This document shows, in pieces, positions 54,892 through 63,131 of a DNA stretch of 64,000 nucleotides. How positions within the stretch are numbered: position 1 is the stretch's first letter; each line of letters opens with the position of its first letter. A model generated the notes under the pieces. That model did not search any database. It saw only the letters and a program-made list of their open reading frames with translations, and was not told the origin of the DNA. The DNA lies in contig CAJINA010000165.1 in assembly GCA_905176665.1 (NCBI GenBank), forward strand, positions 1-64,000, read 5' to 3'. Both the position numbers and the translations under genes were made by a program. Origin of the DNA: Olavius algarvensis Delta 4 endosymbiont (lineage in GTDB: Bacteria > Desulfobacterota > Desulfobacteria > Desulfobacterales > CAJINA01).

Positions 54892-56376
54892 CTATATGAA
54901 TTTCATTTTACGGGCGGCAAACACTACCATTTTGAGCAGTATCCAACCATGCCGCCAGCGATCTATATTGGTATCACCATATGTTCTAAAGCGATAGCGT
55001 ATAGGCATCTCGGCAATTTTCAGGTTCAGTTTGGCAGCGCCGAACAGCAGGTCGAAATCACCGAATGGATCGAAGTCGCCAAAATACTTACGATTGGCGG
55101 CAATGAACTGATAGTCCCGCCGGTAGAGAACTTTGGTCCCGCACAGGGTGTCTTTGATAGGTTGGCCGAGCAGCCAGGAAAAGGCGGCGCTAAAGAATTT
55201 GTTCCCCAGGATATTGAAAAAGCGCATGGCCTTGTCTTCCATGGGATACACCAGTCGAACGCCATTGACAAACTCACCTTTACCGGAGGCCAGGACTGCT
55301 GCAAAGCGGGGTAGATCTTCAGGAGGTACAGTCAGATCTGCATCCAAAATCATAAGGATATCACCGGTGGCTTCTTCAAACCCACACCGGACGGCGTCCC
55401 CTTTGCCCTTGCCGGATTGGCGGTACAAACGGCAATCCTGGTCGGGAAATTTTGGGATAGTTTTCTCGATAACGGTATAGGTATCATCCGTAGAATTACC
55501 TTCGACGAAGATGATCTCTGTCCGGGAACCCATCGATGGAACGCGCTTTAAAATATTCTCAATATTCCCGGCCTCGTTGCGGGCCGGGACAAGGACCGTA
55601 ACCGAAGGGTCCCAGCTGTTAGCCGCGGCTGCGGGGTCCGGCGCCGGTCGGCCAACAATGAAGTAGGTTAGACCAAACCAGCGTAACAATGGCAGATGTA
55701 CCAGAAAGCGGTTGCAGAAAGTGGATAGAAACCTGACCTTCAGCGGCAAGAGTATGCGGGCGTGGTTTTTAATAGCTTCGAAGCCGGCCAGGTCCAACAG
55801 GTTTTCCACATCGTGCGGTGAAAACCAATTTTGCTCAAGGGTATCCGCCCCCTTCCCCATCCTTTTCACAAACCCCAGGGGAATGCGCCAAAGACTGTTA
55901 TAGAAATTTAAGGCAATTCTGGTCCCGGGATGACATAAAGGGCGCAGGTTCTCCAGAACCGCCTGCAAATCCCACAGGTCATTGACCAAGTCCGATAGAA
56001 TAATAACATCGAAAGTCGTTTCAAATGGAAGTCGGCCGGCATCGCCGCACACGAAATGCATTTGCGGATATTTCGCTGCCGCCGATTTTGTCATTTCGCC
56101 GGAAAAATCTATCCCGACGCCCAGATTGGGCTGCAAAGTGGCCAGCAAGTCGCCATGGCCGCAGCCGAGTTCTAAAACACTTTTCCCGGGCGGTATCAAA
56201 AACCGATAAAACCGGGCCAGGAGCTGGTTATAATAAACGCCGGGACGCTTGGCATCCGCCTTGAGACCAGAAACACGGTCCCAGTGATTGATGCGCTTTT
56301 TCCGATACCGGTTTTCCGGGTGGGAATTGGCGTTTTCAGGTTCCATGCCTTTTGTCATTTTTCCCGCGCTGTTCAT
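54892..56376 (-). CDS. fused SAM methyltransferase and GT2 glycosyltransferase
   Basis: Two enzymes in one 494-residue chain. Residues 30-240 are a class I methyltransferase (SVLELGCGHGDLLATL, GIDFSGEMTKSAAA, ILSDLVNDL). From about residue 258 a DPM1-like GT2 follows (VTVLVPARNEAGNIENILKR, FVEGNSTDDT, ILDADLTVPPEDL). It has no obvious C-terminal membrane helices. The fusion suggests sequential or linked steps in building a polyprenyl-linked glycan. It is the most upstream gene of this three-gene minus-strand operon and faces the nickel-uptake operon divergently. Confidence 0.9.
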   Translation of the reverse strand: MNSAGKMTKGMEPENANSHPENRYRKKRINHWDRVSGLKADAKRPGVYYNQLLARFYRFLIPPGKSVLELGCGHGDLLATLQPNLGVGIDFSGEMTKSAAAKYPQMHFVCGDAGRLPFETTFDVIILSDLVNDLWDLQAVLENLRPLCHPGTRIALNFYNSLWRIPLGFVKRMGKGADTLEQNWFSPHDVENLLDLAGFEAIKNHARILLPLKVRFLSTFCNRFLVHLPLLRWFGLTYFIVGRPAPDPAAAANSWDPSVTVLVPARNEAGNIENILKRVPSMGSRTEIIFVEGNSTDDTYTVIEKTIPKFPDQDCRLYRQSGKGKGDAVRCGFEEATGDILMILDADLTVPPEDLPRFAAVLASGKGEFVNGVRLVYPMEDKAMRFFNILGNKFFSAAFSWLLGQPIKDTLCGTKVLYRRDYQFIAANRKYFGDFDPFGDFDLLFGAAKLNLKIAEMPIRYRFRTYGDTNIDRWRHGWILLKMVVFAARKMKFI

Positions 56377-56644
56377 GTTGGCTTACATCCATATCACCAA
56401 TACCACTACAATTCAAACCCTTGAAGCCGCAAGATAAACTGAACCACCGTCCTTTCCTTGTTATTGTATAACTGCCGGTACCGGTGCTTGACAATCCCGG
56501 CCGGTTCTTGTAATAGCAGTAGTCAATCGGCAGGTTGAAACTTGCCCGCAGAGATGATCGACACAATCCGTAGGTAGAAATTTGGCCACAAAGGCAATTG
56601 TATCACGAAGATACCGCCGGCGTGGCTTTTTGTTTTCCGGAGAC

Positions 56645-57424
56645 ATGATGATAAAAGTTATCTTCGCCACTGGTTTGCTGCTCACCCTGCTATCTGCATT
56701 CTCGCCTGCCGCGGCTCACTTCGGGATGATCATTCCTTCAGATTCAATGGTCATGCCGACTGACAACCGGAATATCCAGCTCCAACTATCCTTTTCACAT
56801 CCGTTTGAAAACATCGGCATGGATCTCGTGCAGCCAAAAACCTTTACGGTTCTAGCCAATGGCAAACAACGCGACCTTTTGGCTGTCCTGAAAGCCGCAT
56901 CCGTAATGGGGCACCGCGGCTGGCAGGCCGAATACAAAGTCACGCGGCCGGGAGTCTTCGTGTTTTACATGCAGCCCCAGCCTTACTGGGAACCGGCCGA
57001 AGATTGCTATATCGTGCACCACACCAAAACGGTCATAACGGCATTTGGCGATGACGAGGGCTGGGACCGGGAACTCGGGCTCAAGACGGAAATTGTACCA
57101 CTAACCAAACCATTCGGGCTTTATGCCGGCAACGTATTTCAGGGTATCGTAAAGATGGACGGCACGCCGGTGCCCAATACAGCGGTCGAAGTGGAGTACT
57201 ACAACCGTGACGGGAAGGCCACCGCGCCCACCGATTATATGGTTGCCCAAACCATCAAAGCGGATGGAAACGGGGTGTTTACCTATGCCGTGCCACAAGA
57301 AGGCTGGTGGGGCTTTGCAGCCCTGAACACTGCCGATTACAAATTGAAACATAACGGTAAAGAAAAAGAAGTGGAGCTGGGTGCGGTGATTTGGGTGAAG
57401 TTTCACGCATGGTCACAGGACTAA
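56645..57424 (+). CDS. nikK: periplasmic nickel-binding protein NikK (DUF4198)
   Basis: Exported DUF4198 protein that in Ni/Co ECF systems captures metal in the periplasm. The signal peptide ends in SPAAA, leaving a mature N-terminus HFGMIIP with an exposed His, as known for NikK. Further metal-site candidates are FSHPFE, MGHRG and VHHTKTV. I use the ATG at 56645 (GGAG just upstream; 56648 is equally possible). The frame open to 56582 adds an Arg-rich stretch. It is 259 residues. It is first in an operon with nikM, nikL, nikQ and nikO. Confidence 0.85.
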   Translation: MMIKVIFATGLLLTLLSAFSPAAAHFGMIIPSDSMVMPTDNRNIQLQLSFSHPFENIGMDLVQPKTFTVLANGKQRDLLAVLKAASVMGHRGWQAEYKVTRPGVFVFYMQPQPYWEPAEDCYIVHHTKTVITAFGDDEGWDRELGLKTEIVPLTKPFGLYAGNVFQGIVKMDGTPVPNTAVEVEYYNRDGKATAPTDYMVAQTIKADGNGVFTYAVPQEGWWGFAALNTADYKLKHNGKEKEVELGAVIWVKFHAWSQD

Positions 57425-57559
57425 TCAAAATTGCGCGGTACCTGATCGAAATCGCTGTCGGGATCGGGATCGAAATCGGCTCCTGCTTGGTCTAAAGGTT
57501 GTCATTTGGCGATACCGATTTGGAGCATAAATTTCACATGAAGGTTGCGCGGTAAATAA
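57425..57559. other. short spacer with GATCGAAATCG direct repeats
   Basis: GATCGAAATCG appears twice, at 57443-57453 and 57468-57478, separated by a GTCGGGATCGG word. It probably belongs to the simple intergenic repeats seen elsewhere in the window and may affect spacing between nikK and nikM. Confidence 0.4.
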
Positions 57560-58186
57560 ATGCATATCTCAGAAGGGGTACTCTCGGCGCCGGTATTAGC
57601 CTCCGGGGCGGCATTGGCCGCAGCCGGCACAGCCGTGGGATTGAAAAAACTCGATTATGACAAGATTGCCAATGTCGGTATGTTGTCGGCCGCCTTTTTC
57701 GTGGCGGCCCTGATCCATGTCCCGCTAGGGCCGGCCAGCGTGCATCTCATATTTAACGGTCTGGTCGGCACATTGCTTGGCTGGACCGCTTTCCCGGCCA
57801 TCCTGGTGGCCCTTATCCTGCAGGCTATGCTCTTTCAGTTCGGCGGCATCACCACCCTCGGGGTGAACACCATCATCATGGCCCTGCCGGCCGTGCTGGG
57901 CTACTATCTCTTCGGCCGCCTGATTGCCATCTGGCCCGGAAAGTCAATGTTGGCCGGGTTCATCTGCGGCTTTGGAGCGGTCCTGCTGAGCGCACTGCTT
58001 CTGGGCTTGACACTGGTGCTTACGGGTGAAAGTTTCAGCATCATTGCCAAACTGGTGGTCCTGGCCAATGTACCGGTCATGATCATTGAAGGCATCGTCA
58101 CGGCCTTTTGCATCGGCTTTCTTAAGAAAGTACGCCCGGAAATGCTCCCCTTCTCAACAACATTTTCACCGGATAACTCTACATGA
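57560..58186 (+). CDS. nikM: nickel/cobalt ECF transporter substrate-binding membrane subunit
   Basis: S-component of the energy-coupling-factor transporter. It begins with MHISEGVLS: the free N-terminal Met-His is the metal-binding site of CbiM/NikM and dictates this start. About six or seven membrane helices follow, with GPASVHLIFNGLVGTLLGW, the second His-containing motif, and FQFGGITTLGVNTIIMALPA. It is 208 residues. Partner subunits NikL, NikQ and NikO follow. Nickel rather than cobalt is favoured by the NikK/NikL type of partners. Confidence 0.93.
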   Translation: MHISEGVLSAPVLASGAALAAAGTAVGLKKLDYDKIANVGMLSAAFFVAALIHVPLGPASVHLIFNGLVGTLLGWTAFPAILVALILQAMLFQFGGITTLGVNTIIMALPAVLGYYLFGRLIAIWPGKSMLAGFICGFGAVLLSALLLGLTLVLTGESFSIIAKLVVLANVPVMIIEGIVTAFCIGFLKKVRPEMLPFSTTFSPDNST

Positions 58187-58791
58187 AATGGATACCGCGT
58201 AAATCAGTCTTACCCTTTTTGCTGGCCGGCCTTTTGACGACCGGGCTGCTCGCGAAACCTGAAGCCGCCCTGGCTCACAAGGTTTCCCTGTTTGCCTGGG
58301 TGGAAAATGATACGGTGCATACCATCAGCAAATTCAGCGGCGGCAAGAAGGTTGTCAAAGGACGCCTGGTTGTGTTCGGTCCCACCGGCACCAAACTCCT
58401 GGAAGGCGTGACCGACGACCAGGGAGAATTTGCTTTCAAGGTACCACAAAAAACAGATCTGCGGCTGGAATTGATAGCCGGCACCGGACACAAAGGCCAC
58501 TGGCAGGTGCCCCTTGAGGAGATCACCGGCGGGTTAGAGATAAACACCGCCGCCGCTGCCGGGCCAACTAGGCAAGTACCGGTGGCGACTGATCGTAGCG
58601 ACAATATTACTGCGGACCGCCTGGAAGCCGCCATCGAGAAAGTACTGGACAGAAAACTGAAGCCGGTCATGAAAATGCTGGCCGAAGCAAAGCAGCCCGG
58701 ACCGTCTTTAACGGAAATCCTGGGCGGTATCGGCTATATCATCGGCCTGGTAGGAATCGCGGCCTATTTTAAAAGCCGTCAAAAAAAATAA
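58183..58791 (+). CDS. nikL: nickel ECF transporter accessory subunit NikL
   Basis: Membrane-anchored accessory protein of 202 residues. The signal sequence ends at about residue 31 (EAALAHKV), leaving a mature protein starting at or beside a His, as in NikL/NikN. A small beta domain follows (KVSLFAWVENDTVHTISKFS, GVTDDQGEFAFKVP), then a charged helical region and one C-terminal membrane helix (GGIGYIIGLVGIAAYF). Its start overlaps the nikM stop by 4 bases. It probably helps load the metal into NikM. Confidence 0.85.
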   Translation: MKWIPRKSVLPFLLAGLLTTGLLAKPEAALAHKVSLFAWVENDTVHTISKFSGGKKVVKGRLVVFGPTGTKLLEGVTDDQGEFAFKVPQKTDLRLELIAGTGHKGHWQVPLEEITGGLEINTAAAAGPTRQVPVATDRSDNITADRLEAAIEKVLDRKLKPVMKMLAEAKQPGPSLTEILGGIGYIIGLVGIAAYFKSRQKK

Positions 58792-58884
58792 CCCTTTTGT
58801 GGTTTAGGGTTCAACATTACCCGTTCTAGGTTAAGACCTCTAACCCTATGACCCTGAACCCTTGAACCCTGAACGGAAAGCAGC
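58792..58884. repeat. GAACCCT-type simple repeats
   Basis: Between nikL and nikQ the sequence repeats GGTTTAGGGTTCAAC and then CCCTGAACCCTTGAACCCTG (58851-58870), a partly self-complementary low-complexity stretch. It resembles the intergenic words at 14709-14880. Confidence 0.5.
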
Positions 58885-59634
58885 ATGATCGAAGAACCGT
58901 TTGCCAAAGGCGACTCCTTCATCCACAACATCGATCCGCGATTACGGATTGCAGCTGCGGCGATGCTCTCGATTGCGGTGGCGCTTTCATCCGGATTCGC
59001 AACCCTCCTGTCAGCGCTGGCGATTGCCGCCCTCGCCCTGGTTGCCGCAAACCTGGATTGGCGACGGGTATGCGGCCGTCTTCTGGTTGTAGCCGGATTC
59101 CTGATTCTACTGTGGCTGATCCTGCCTATCACACACCGCGGCTATCCACTATATTCACTGGGGCCTGTCACCGTAACCCGCGAAGGCATTATGCTGGCCA
59201 CGCAGATTACCCTCAAGTCGTTTTCGATTCTGGCCTTGCTGATCGCCCTGGTTGCCACCATGCCCGTGGCCGCCCTGGGAAACGCCCTGGGCAGCCTGGG
59301 TGTCCCCGGGAAACTGAACCAGCTGTTGCTGGTCTCTTACCGCTATATTTTCGTCATCGAACAGGAGTATCAGCGCCTGGTACGCGCGGCTAAAATCCGA
59401 GGCTTTCAGCCCGGGACAAATCTGCACACCTATCGCACCTACGCCTACCTGGCGGGCATGCTTTTTGTACGAGCCTCCATGCGCGCTCAGCGGGTCTACC
59501 AGGCCATGCTCTGCCGGGGGTTTCACGGCCGGTATATTCCCCTGCAGACGTTTAAAACCGGAAAACAAAACCCTGTTTTTGCAGTACTCACCCTGAGCGC
59601 CCTCGTAAGCATGCTTTACCTGGAATGGACTTAA
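58885..59634 (+). CDS. nikQ: ECF transporter T-component NikQ/CbiQ
   Basis: Transmembrane coupling subunit that links the ATPase to the S-component. IDPRLRIAAAAMLSIAVAL at the N-terminus is the family start. The cytoplasmic coupling helices carry the Ala-Arg-Gly motifs AAKIRGFQPG and AMLCRGFHGR. About five membrane helices are visible in 249 residues. It is followed one base later by nikO. Confidence 0.93.
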   Translation: MIEEPFAKGDSFIHNIDPRLRIAAAAMLSIAVALSSGFATLLSALAIAALALVAANLDWRRVCGRLLVVAGFLILLWLILPITHRGYPLYSLGPVTVTREGIMLATQITLKSFSILALLIALVATMPVAALGNALGSLGVPGKLNQLLLVSYRYIFVIEQEYQRLVRAAKIRGFQPGTNLHTYRTYAYLAGMLFVRASMRAQRVYQAMLCRGFHGRYIPLQTFKTGKQNPVFAVLTLSALVSMLYLEWT

Positions 59635-59635
59635 T

Positions 59636-60364
59636 ATGCACACCCACGAACCCTTGATAAAATTGGACGGGATTTCTTTCAGCTACCCTGGCGGCTCACC
59701 GGTCCTGGAGGATCTCACTTTTACGCTGTCGGAACATGACCGCATCGGTATCGTTGCCCCGAACGGCAGCGGTAAAACGACCCTGCTCCATATTATCATG
59801 GGACTGCTGACCCCTTCGGCCGGATCGCTGGAGCTGTTCGGCCGGGTCATGCAAACCGAAAAGGATTTTCAGGATGTGCGCCGCAAGGCGGGTCTGTTAT
59901 TCCAGGACGCGGATGACCAGTTGTTTTCTCCAACTGTCCTGGAGGACGTCGCCTTTGGGCCGTTGAACATGGGCAAAACCAAGGAAGAGGCCCTTGCCCT
60001 CTCCCGTAAGACACTGGCTTACCTTGGACTGGAGGATTTCGAAGATAAAATTACCTTCAAATTATCAGGCGGAGAAAAGCGCCTCGTGGCCCTGGCCACC
60101 GTTCTGGCCATGGAACCGCAGGTTCTCCTGCTCGACGAACCCACGGCCGGCCTCGATCAGGATACCAAAAAGCGTCTGATCAAAACGCTTTCCGAACTCG
60201 ACCTGGCCTACATCCTGATCTCGCATGAATTTGATTTTTTAACGGCCACCACCGACCACATGTACCCCATGGAAAACGGTAAGATCCTGGTGGATGAGGA
60301 ATTGCATGTGCACGTGCATGAGCATGCGCACAAGGTGGGGGCGCATCCGCACAGACACGTTTAG
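59636..60364 (+). CDS. nikO: nickel ECF transporter ATPase NikO/CbiO with His-rich tail
   Basis: ABC-type ATPase of the nickel ECF transporter. Walker A is APNGSGKTT (residues 41-49), with the Q-loop in FQDADDQLFSPTV, the signature LSGGEKRLVALA, Walker B LLLDEPTAGLD and the switch His in LISHEFD. The last 20 residues are unusually His-rich (HVHVHEHAHKVGAHPHRH), perhaps a nickel sensor or buffer in the cytoplasm. It is 242 residues. Its TAG stop is contained in the end of a dispersed repeat element (60361). Confidence 0.95.
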   Translation: MHTHEPLIKLDGISFSYPGGSPVLEDLTFTLSEHDRIGIVAPNGSGKTTLLHIIMGLLTPSAGSLELFGRVMQTEKDFQDVRRKAGLLFQDADDQLFSPTVLEDVAFGPLNMGKTKEEALALSRKTLAYLGLEDFEDKITFKLSGGEKRLVALATVLAMEPQVLLLDEPTAGLDQDTKKRLIKTLSELDLAYILISHEFDFLTATTDHMYPMENGKILVDEELHVHVHEHAHKVGAHPHRHV

Positions 60365-60557
60365 AAGCCATCTCAGCATTTCCTTTTGGTCCAACCTCGG
60401 CGTTGGGAGCAAGATTTCAATACTCGAAATACTGGAGTATTCCTCCGTTTACGCCCCACCATTGCAGTTTAAAACAGCGGGAAGTCCAGCTACGCAGGGA
60501 AACCTTACACCCGCCTTGACTTTGAACCAAAAGGAAATGCTGAGATAGCTTCTAAAA
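60361..60557. repeat. TTAGAAGC-type palindromic repeat, copy 4
   Basis: It starts TTAGAAGCCATCTCAGCATT and ends with AAATGCTGAGATAGCTTCTA, an almost exact inverted repeat. The interior holds CTCGAAATACTGGAGTATTC (60424-60443). It overlaps the nikO stop codon. From 60558 to 60635 nothing else is seen. Confidence 0.85.
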
Positions 60558-60635
60558 ATAGTCTTAAAACATCAATCTCCGAAAAACTATCGCCACTTTA
60601 AGAAAACTGTTCCCGTCTAAGTTCTTCAAGTCGCA

Positions 60636-62165
60636 TTATTGCAGCGTACCCACAGCTGCTTCCACCGCATCGGTAATCTGCCCGCTGCGCATCAGGCCGA
60701 CCATGGTGTTAATATCGATGTTCATCACCCGATCCTTGTCCAGGTGGGGGATTGCTGCACGAATCGCCCGGTAGGCGGCCAGAGAGCCTTCGCCCGGTTT
60801 GAGATTGGTAAACAGGTCCAGGGCCTGGGCCGCGCACAGAAATTCAATGGCAATGACATGTTCGGTGTTCTTGACCACTTCGCGGCACTTACGGGCGGAA
60901 ATGGTGCCCATGGATACGTGGTCTTCCTTATTGGCAGAGGTGGGGATGGAGTCCACGCAGGCGGGGTGGGACAGCACCTTGTTTTCCGACACCAGCGCAG
61001 CAGCGGCATACTGGGCGATCATAAAGCCCGAGTTGAGCCCCCCGTCACTCACCAAAAACGCCGGCAGACCGCTTAATTTGGGATTCACCAGCCTTTCAAT
61101 TCGGCGCTCTGAAATGTTGGCCAGCTCGGCCACCGCCATACACATGAAATCCATGGCCAGGGCCACCGGCTGTCCATGAAAATTACCTCCGGTGAGAAAG
61201 GTTTCCGTGTCGTTGAAGATCAAGGGGTTGCCGGTGGAAGAATTCATCTCGGTCTCCACGACCCGGTGGGCGTATTGCACGGCGTCATGGCTGGCACCAT
61301 GCACCTGGGGGGAACACCGCAGGGTGTAGGCATCCTGCACCCGGCCGCAATCTTTATGTGAAGAGACGATGTCGCTGTTGCTGGTGATTCTCAGCATATT
61401 GGCCGCCACCCGGGCCTGTCCGGGATGGGGTCGCAGTTCGTGAATGCGGGGATCGAATTCCGTGCGGCTGCCCATCAGGACTTCCAGACTCATGGAAGCC
61501 GCAATATCGATCAGTTTACCCAGCTGCACTGCATCGTAAACCGCCAGCCCCCCGATGCCGGTCATCACCTGGGTGCCGTTGATCAAGGCCAAGCCCTCAC
61601 CCGAGTCCAGGTCGACCGGTGCGAGACCGCAGCGTTGCAAGGCCGCTGAGCCGGGCAGCCTTTCACCGTTCACGTCGGCTTCGCCCAACCCGACCAGGAC
61701 CAGGGCCAGATGTGCCAGCGGGCAGAGGTCTCCACTGGCACCGACAGAGCCTTTTTCCGGCACCACCGGGGTGATGCCCGCGTTGAGCATGTCTACGAGA
61801 AGCTGCACCGTCTGGGGGCGGGCTCCAGAGTTTCCGCGCAGCAGATCTTTCACCCGCAGGGCCATAACGGCGCGAACCGATTCGGTATCCAGAGGATCAC
61901 CGACACCGGAAGCATGACTCATGAGCAAATTTCGCTGCAGCCGGCGCGTATCTGACTTGGAAATGGAGACGTCGGCCAGATTGCCGAATCCAGTGGTCAC
62001 GCCGTACACCTTTTCTTCACCGGCAACCCATTTGGCAATGAGTTTGCTGGATTTGACCAGCAAGGCGGTGGCAGCGTCGGAAATATTGACCGGGACGCTG
62101 TCCCTGGCAATGACCACAAGTTCTTCCAGGGTCATGCCGTCATATCCTAATAAAACGGTATCCAT
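60636..62165 (-). CDS. hutH: histidine ammonia-lyase
   Basis: Deaminates L-histidine to urocanate, the first step of histidine catabolism. The Ala-Ser-Gly triad that cyclises to the MIO cofactor is residues 143-145 (GSVGASGDLCPLAH), the catalytic Tyr54 is in YGVTTGFG, and SSTGNPLIF, GNFHGQP and EDHVSMGTISARK complete the active site. It is 509 residues, full length. It follows hutC by 16 bases; hutU, the next enzyme, is divergent. Confidence 0.97.
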   Translation of the reverse strand: MDTVLLGYDGMTLEELVVIARDSVPVNISDAATALLVKSSKLIAKWVAGEEKVYGVTTGFGNLADVSISKSDTRRLQRNLLMSHASGVGDPLDTESVRAVMALRVKDLLRGNSGARPQTVQLLVDMLNAGITPVVPEKGSVGASGDLCPLAHLALVLVGLGEADVNGERLPGSAALQRCGLAPVDLDSGEGLALINGTQVMTGIGGLAVYDAVQLGKLIDIAASMSLEVLMGSRTEFDPRIHELRPHPGQARVAANMLRITSNSDIVSSHKDCGRVQDAYTLRCSPQVHGASHDAVQYAHRVVETEMNSSTGNPLIFNDTETFLTGGNFHGQPVALAMDFMCMAVAELANISERRIERLVNPKLSGLPAFLVSDGGLNSGFMIAQYAAAALVSENKVLSHPACVDSIPTSANKEDHVSMGTISARKCREVVKNTEHVIAIEFLCAAQALDLFTNLKPGEGSLAAYRAIRAAIPHLDKDRVMNIDINTMVGLMRSGQITDAVEAAVGTLQ

Positions 62166-62181
62166 TCTATCTCTCCATTCT

Positions 62182-62946
62182 TCAAGCGGTTACCCGGTGC
62201 GTGGCGGAAGGCGGCGCAAAACGCCCCCCCAGGCGATAGCGTGAACCCGGAAAAATGAGGGTACTGCTGGTCGCCACAACATCCTGGGACCAGGTTTTCC
62301 GATACAGCACCAGGCAGGGCTCGGAAGACCGCATGGCCAGCCTTTTTCTCACCTTGGGGGTCGGCTGGGTCGCTTCGATGATATGCTCGACTGCCGTAAT
62401 AGGAGCCACACTAAGCAGATACTCGCTGGGCGTTATTGACGTAAAATCCTGGCTGAGATACTCTGGAGCCACAATCGGGTTTACAAATCGTTCCGCATAT
62501 TGGATGGGCACCCCGCTTTCGCGGTGAATCAAAACTGAATGGTAGAGCGGTGAACCCGGGGGCACGCCCAGAATAGCCGCCAGGCTCTCCGTGGCCGGAA
62601 GATCTTCGAGCGTAAGCACTTCGCTGCTATGCACGCCACCCCTGCTTTCGATCTCGCTTGCTATGCTTTTAATTTCCAAAAGAGCCGATTGCGGCTTTTG
62701 ATGGGCTACAAAGGTGCCAACCCCTTGCAGCCGGACCAGCAGGCCCTCCAGGGTCAGCTCGCGCAAGGCGCGGTTGACTGTCATACGCGATACACCCAGG
62801 GTACGCACCAGCGCATTTTCAGAGGGAATTTTGGTATCGGGCTTCCATTTGTTGGCGCTGATCTGTCCCTGAATATACTTCTTTACCTGCCGGTAGAGGG
62901 GCAGGGGCGATGAGGAACTTACATTGGGTATCTTTTGCAGCTGCAT
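62182..62946 (-). CDS. hutC: GntR-family histidine-utilisation repressor HutC
   Basis: A repressor that normally responds to urocanate. The winged helix-turn-helix has PLYRQVKKYIQGQI, PSENALVRTLGVSRMTVNRA and GLLVRLQGVGTFVA. A UTRA ligand domain follows (about residue 105 to the end) with SGVPIQYAERFVNP. The ATG at 62946 has GGAGACACC upstream. The longer frame to 63078 runs across the operator and is not used. This gives 254 residues. It lies upstream of hutH and divergent from hutU, next to a HutC-type operator at 63026. Confidence 0.93.
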   Translation of the reverse strand: MQLQKIPNVSSSSPLPLYRQVKKYIQGQISANKWKPDTKIPSENALVRTLGVSRMTVNRALRELTLEGLLVRLQGVGTFVAHQKPQSALLEIKSIASEIESRGGVHSSEVLTLEDLPATESLAAILGVPPGSPLYHSVLIHRESGVPIQYAERFVNPIVAPEYLSQDFTSITPSEYLLSVAPITAVEHIIEATQPTPKVRKRLAMRSSEPCLVLYRKTWSQDVVATSSTLIFPGSRYRLGGRFAPPSATHRVTA

Positions 62947-63006
62947 GGTGTCTCCGCTCTGTTGGTTGAACCTGTGCGGCCTTAGGGCCGGACGAACAGT
63001 CGCTGA

Positions 63007-63035
63007 TTGACAAATGCGGACGAGTTGTATATACA
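63007..63035 (+). promoter_or_regulatory. hutU promoter
   Basis: TTGACA (63007-63012) and TATACA (63030-63035) are separated by exactly 17 bases, a near-consensus sigma-70 promoter pointing at hutU. The -10 box lies within the HutC operator, so bound HutC would block polymerase directly. Confidence 0.75.
63026..63035. promoter_or_regulatory. HutC operator
   Basis: TGTATATACA is a perfect palindrome and matches the TGTATATACA core known for HutC-type GntR repressors. It lies in the 185-base divergent region between hutC and hutU, so it probably controls both directions. Confidence 0.78.
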
Positions 63036-63131
63036 TGTCAATACAATTAAGCTCAGGTATTGTCAACTGGGATTCCATTCAACCATTTTAGAAATTTTAA
63101 ATCAACCTCCGGAAAAAACAGGAGCAAAGCA

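Noticed and set aside
56377..56644. NiCo or cobalamin riboswitch, or NikR site, before nikK
   Set aside because: No conserved box or clear dyad found by eye.
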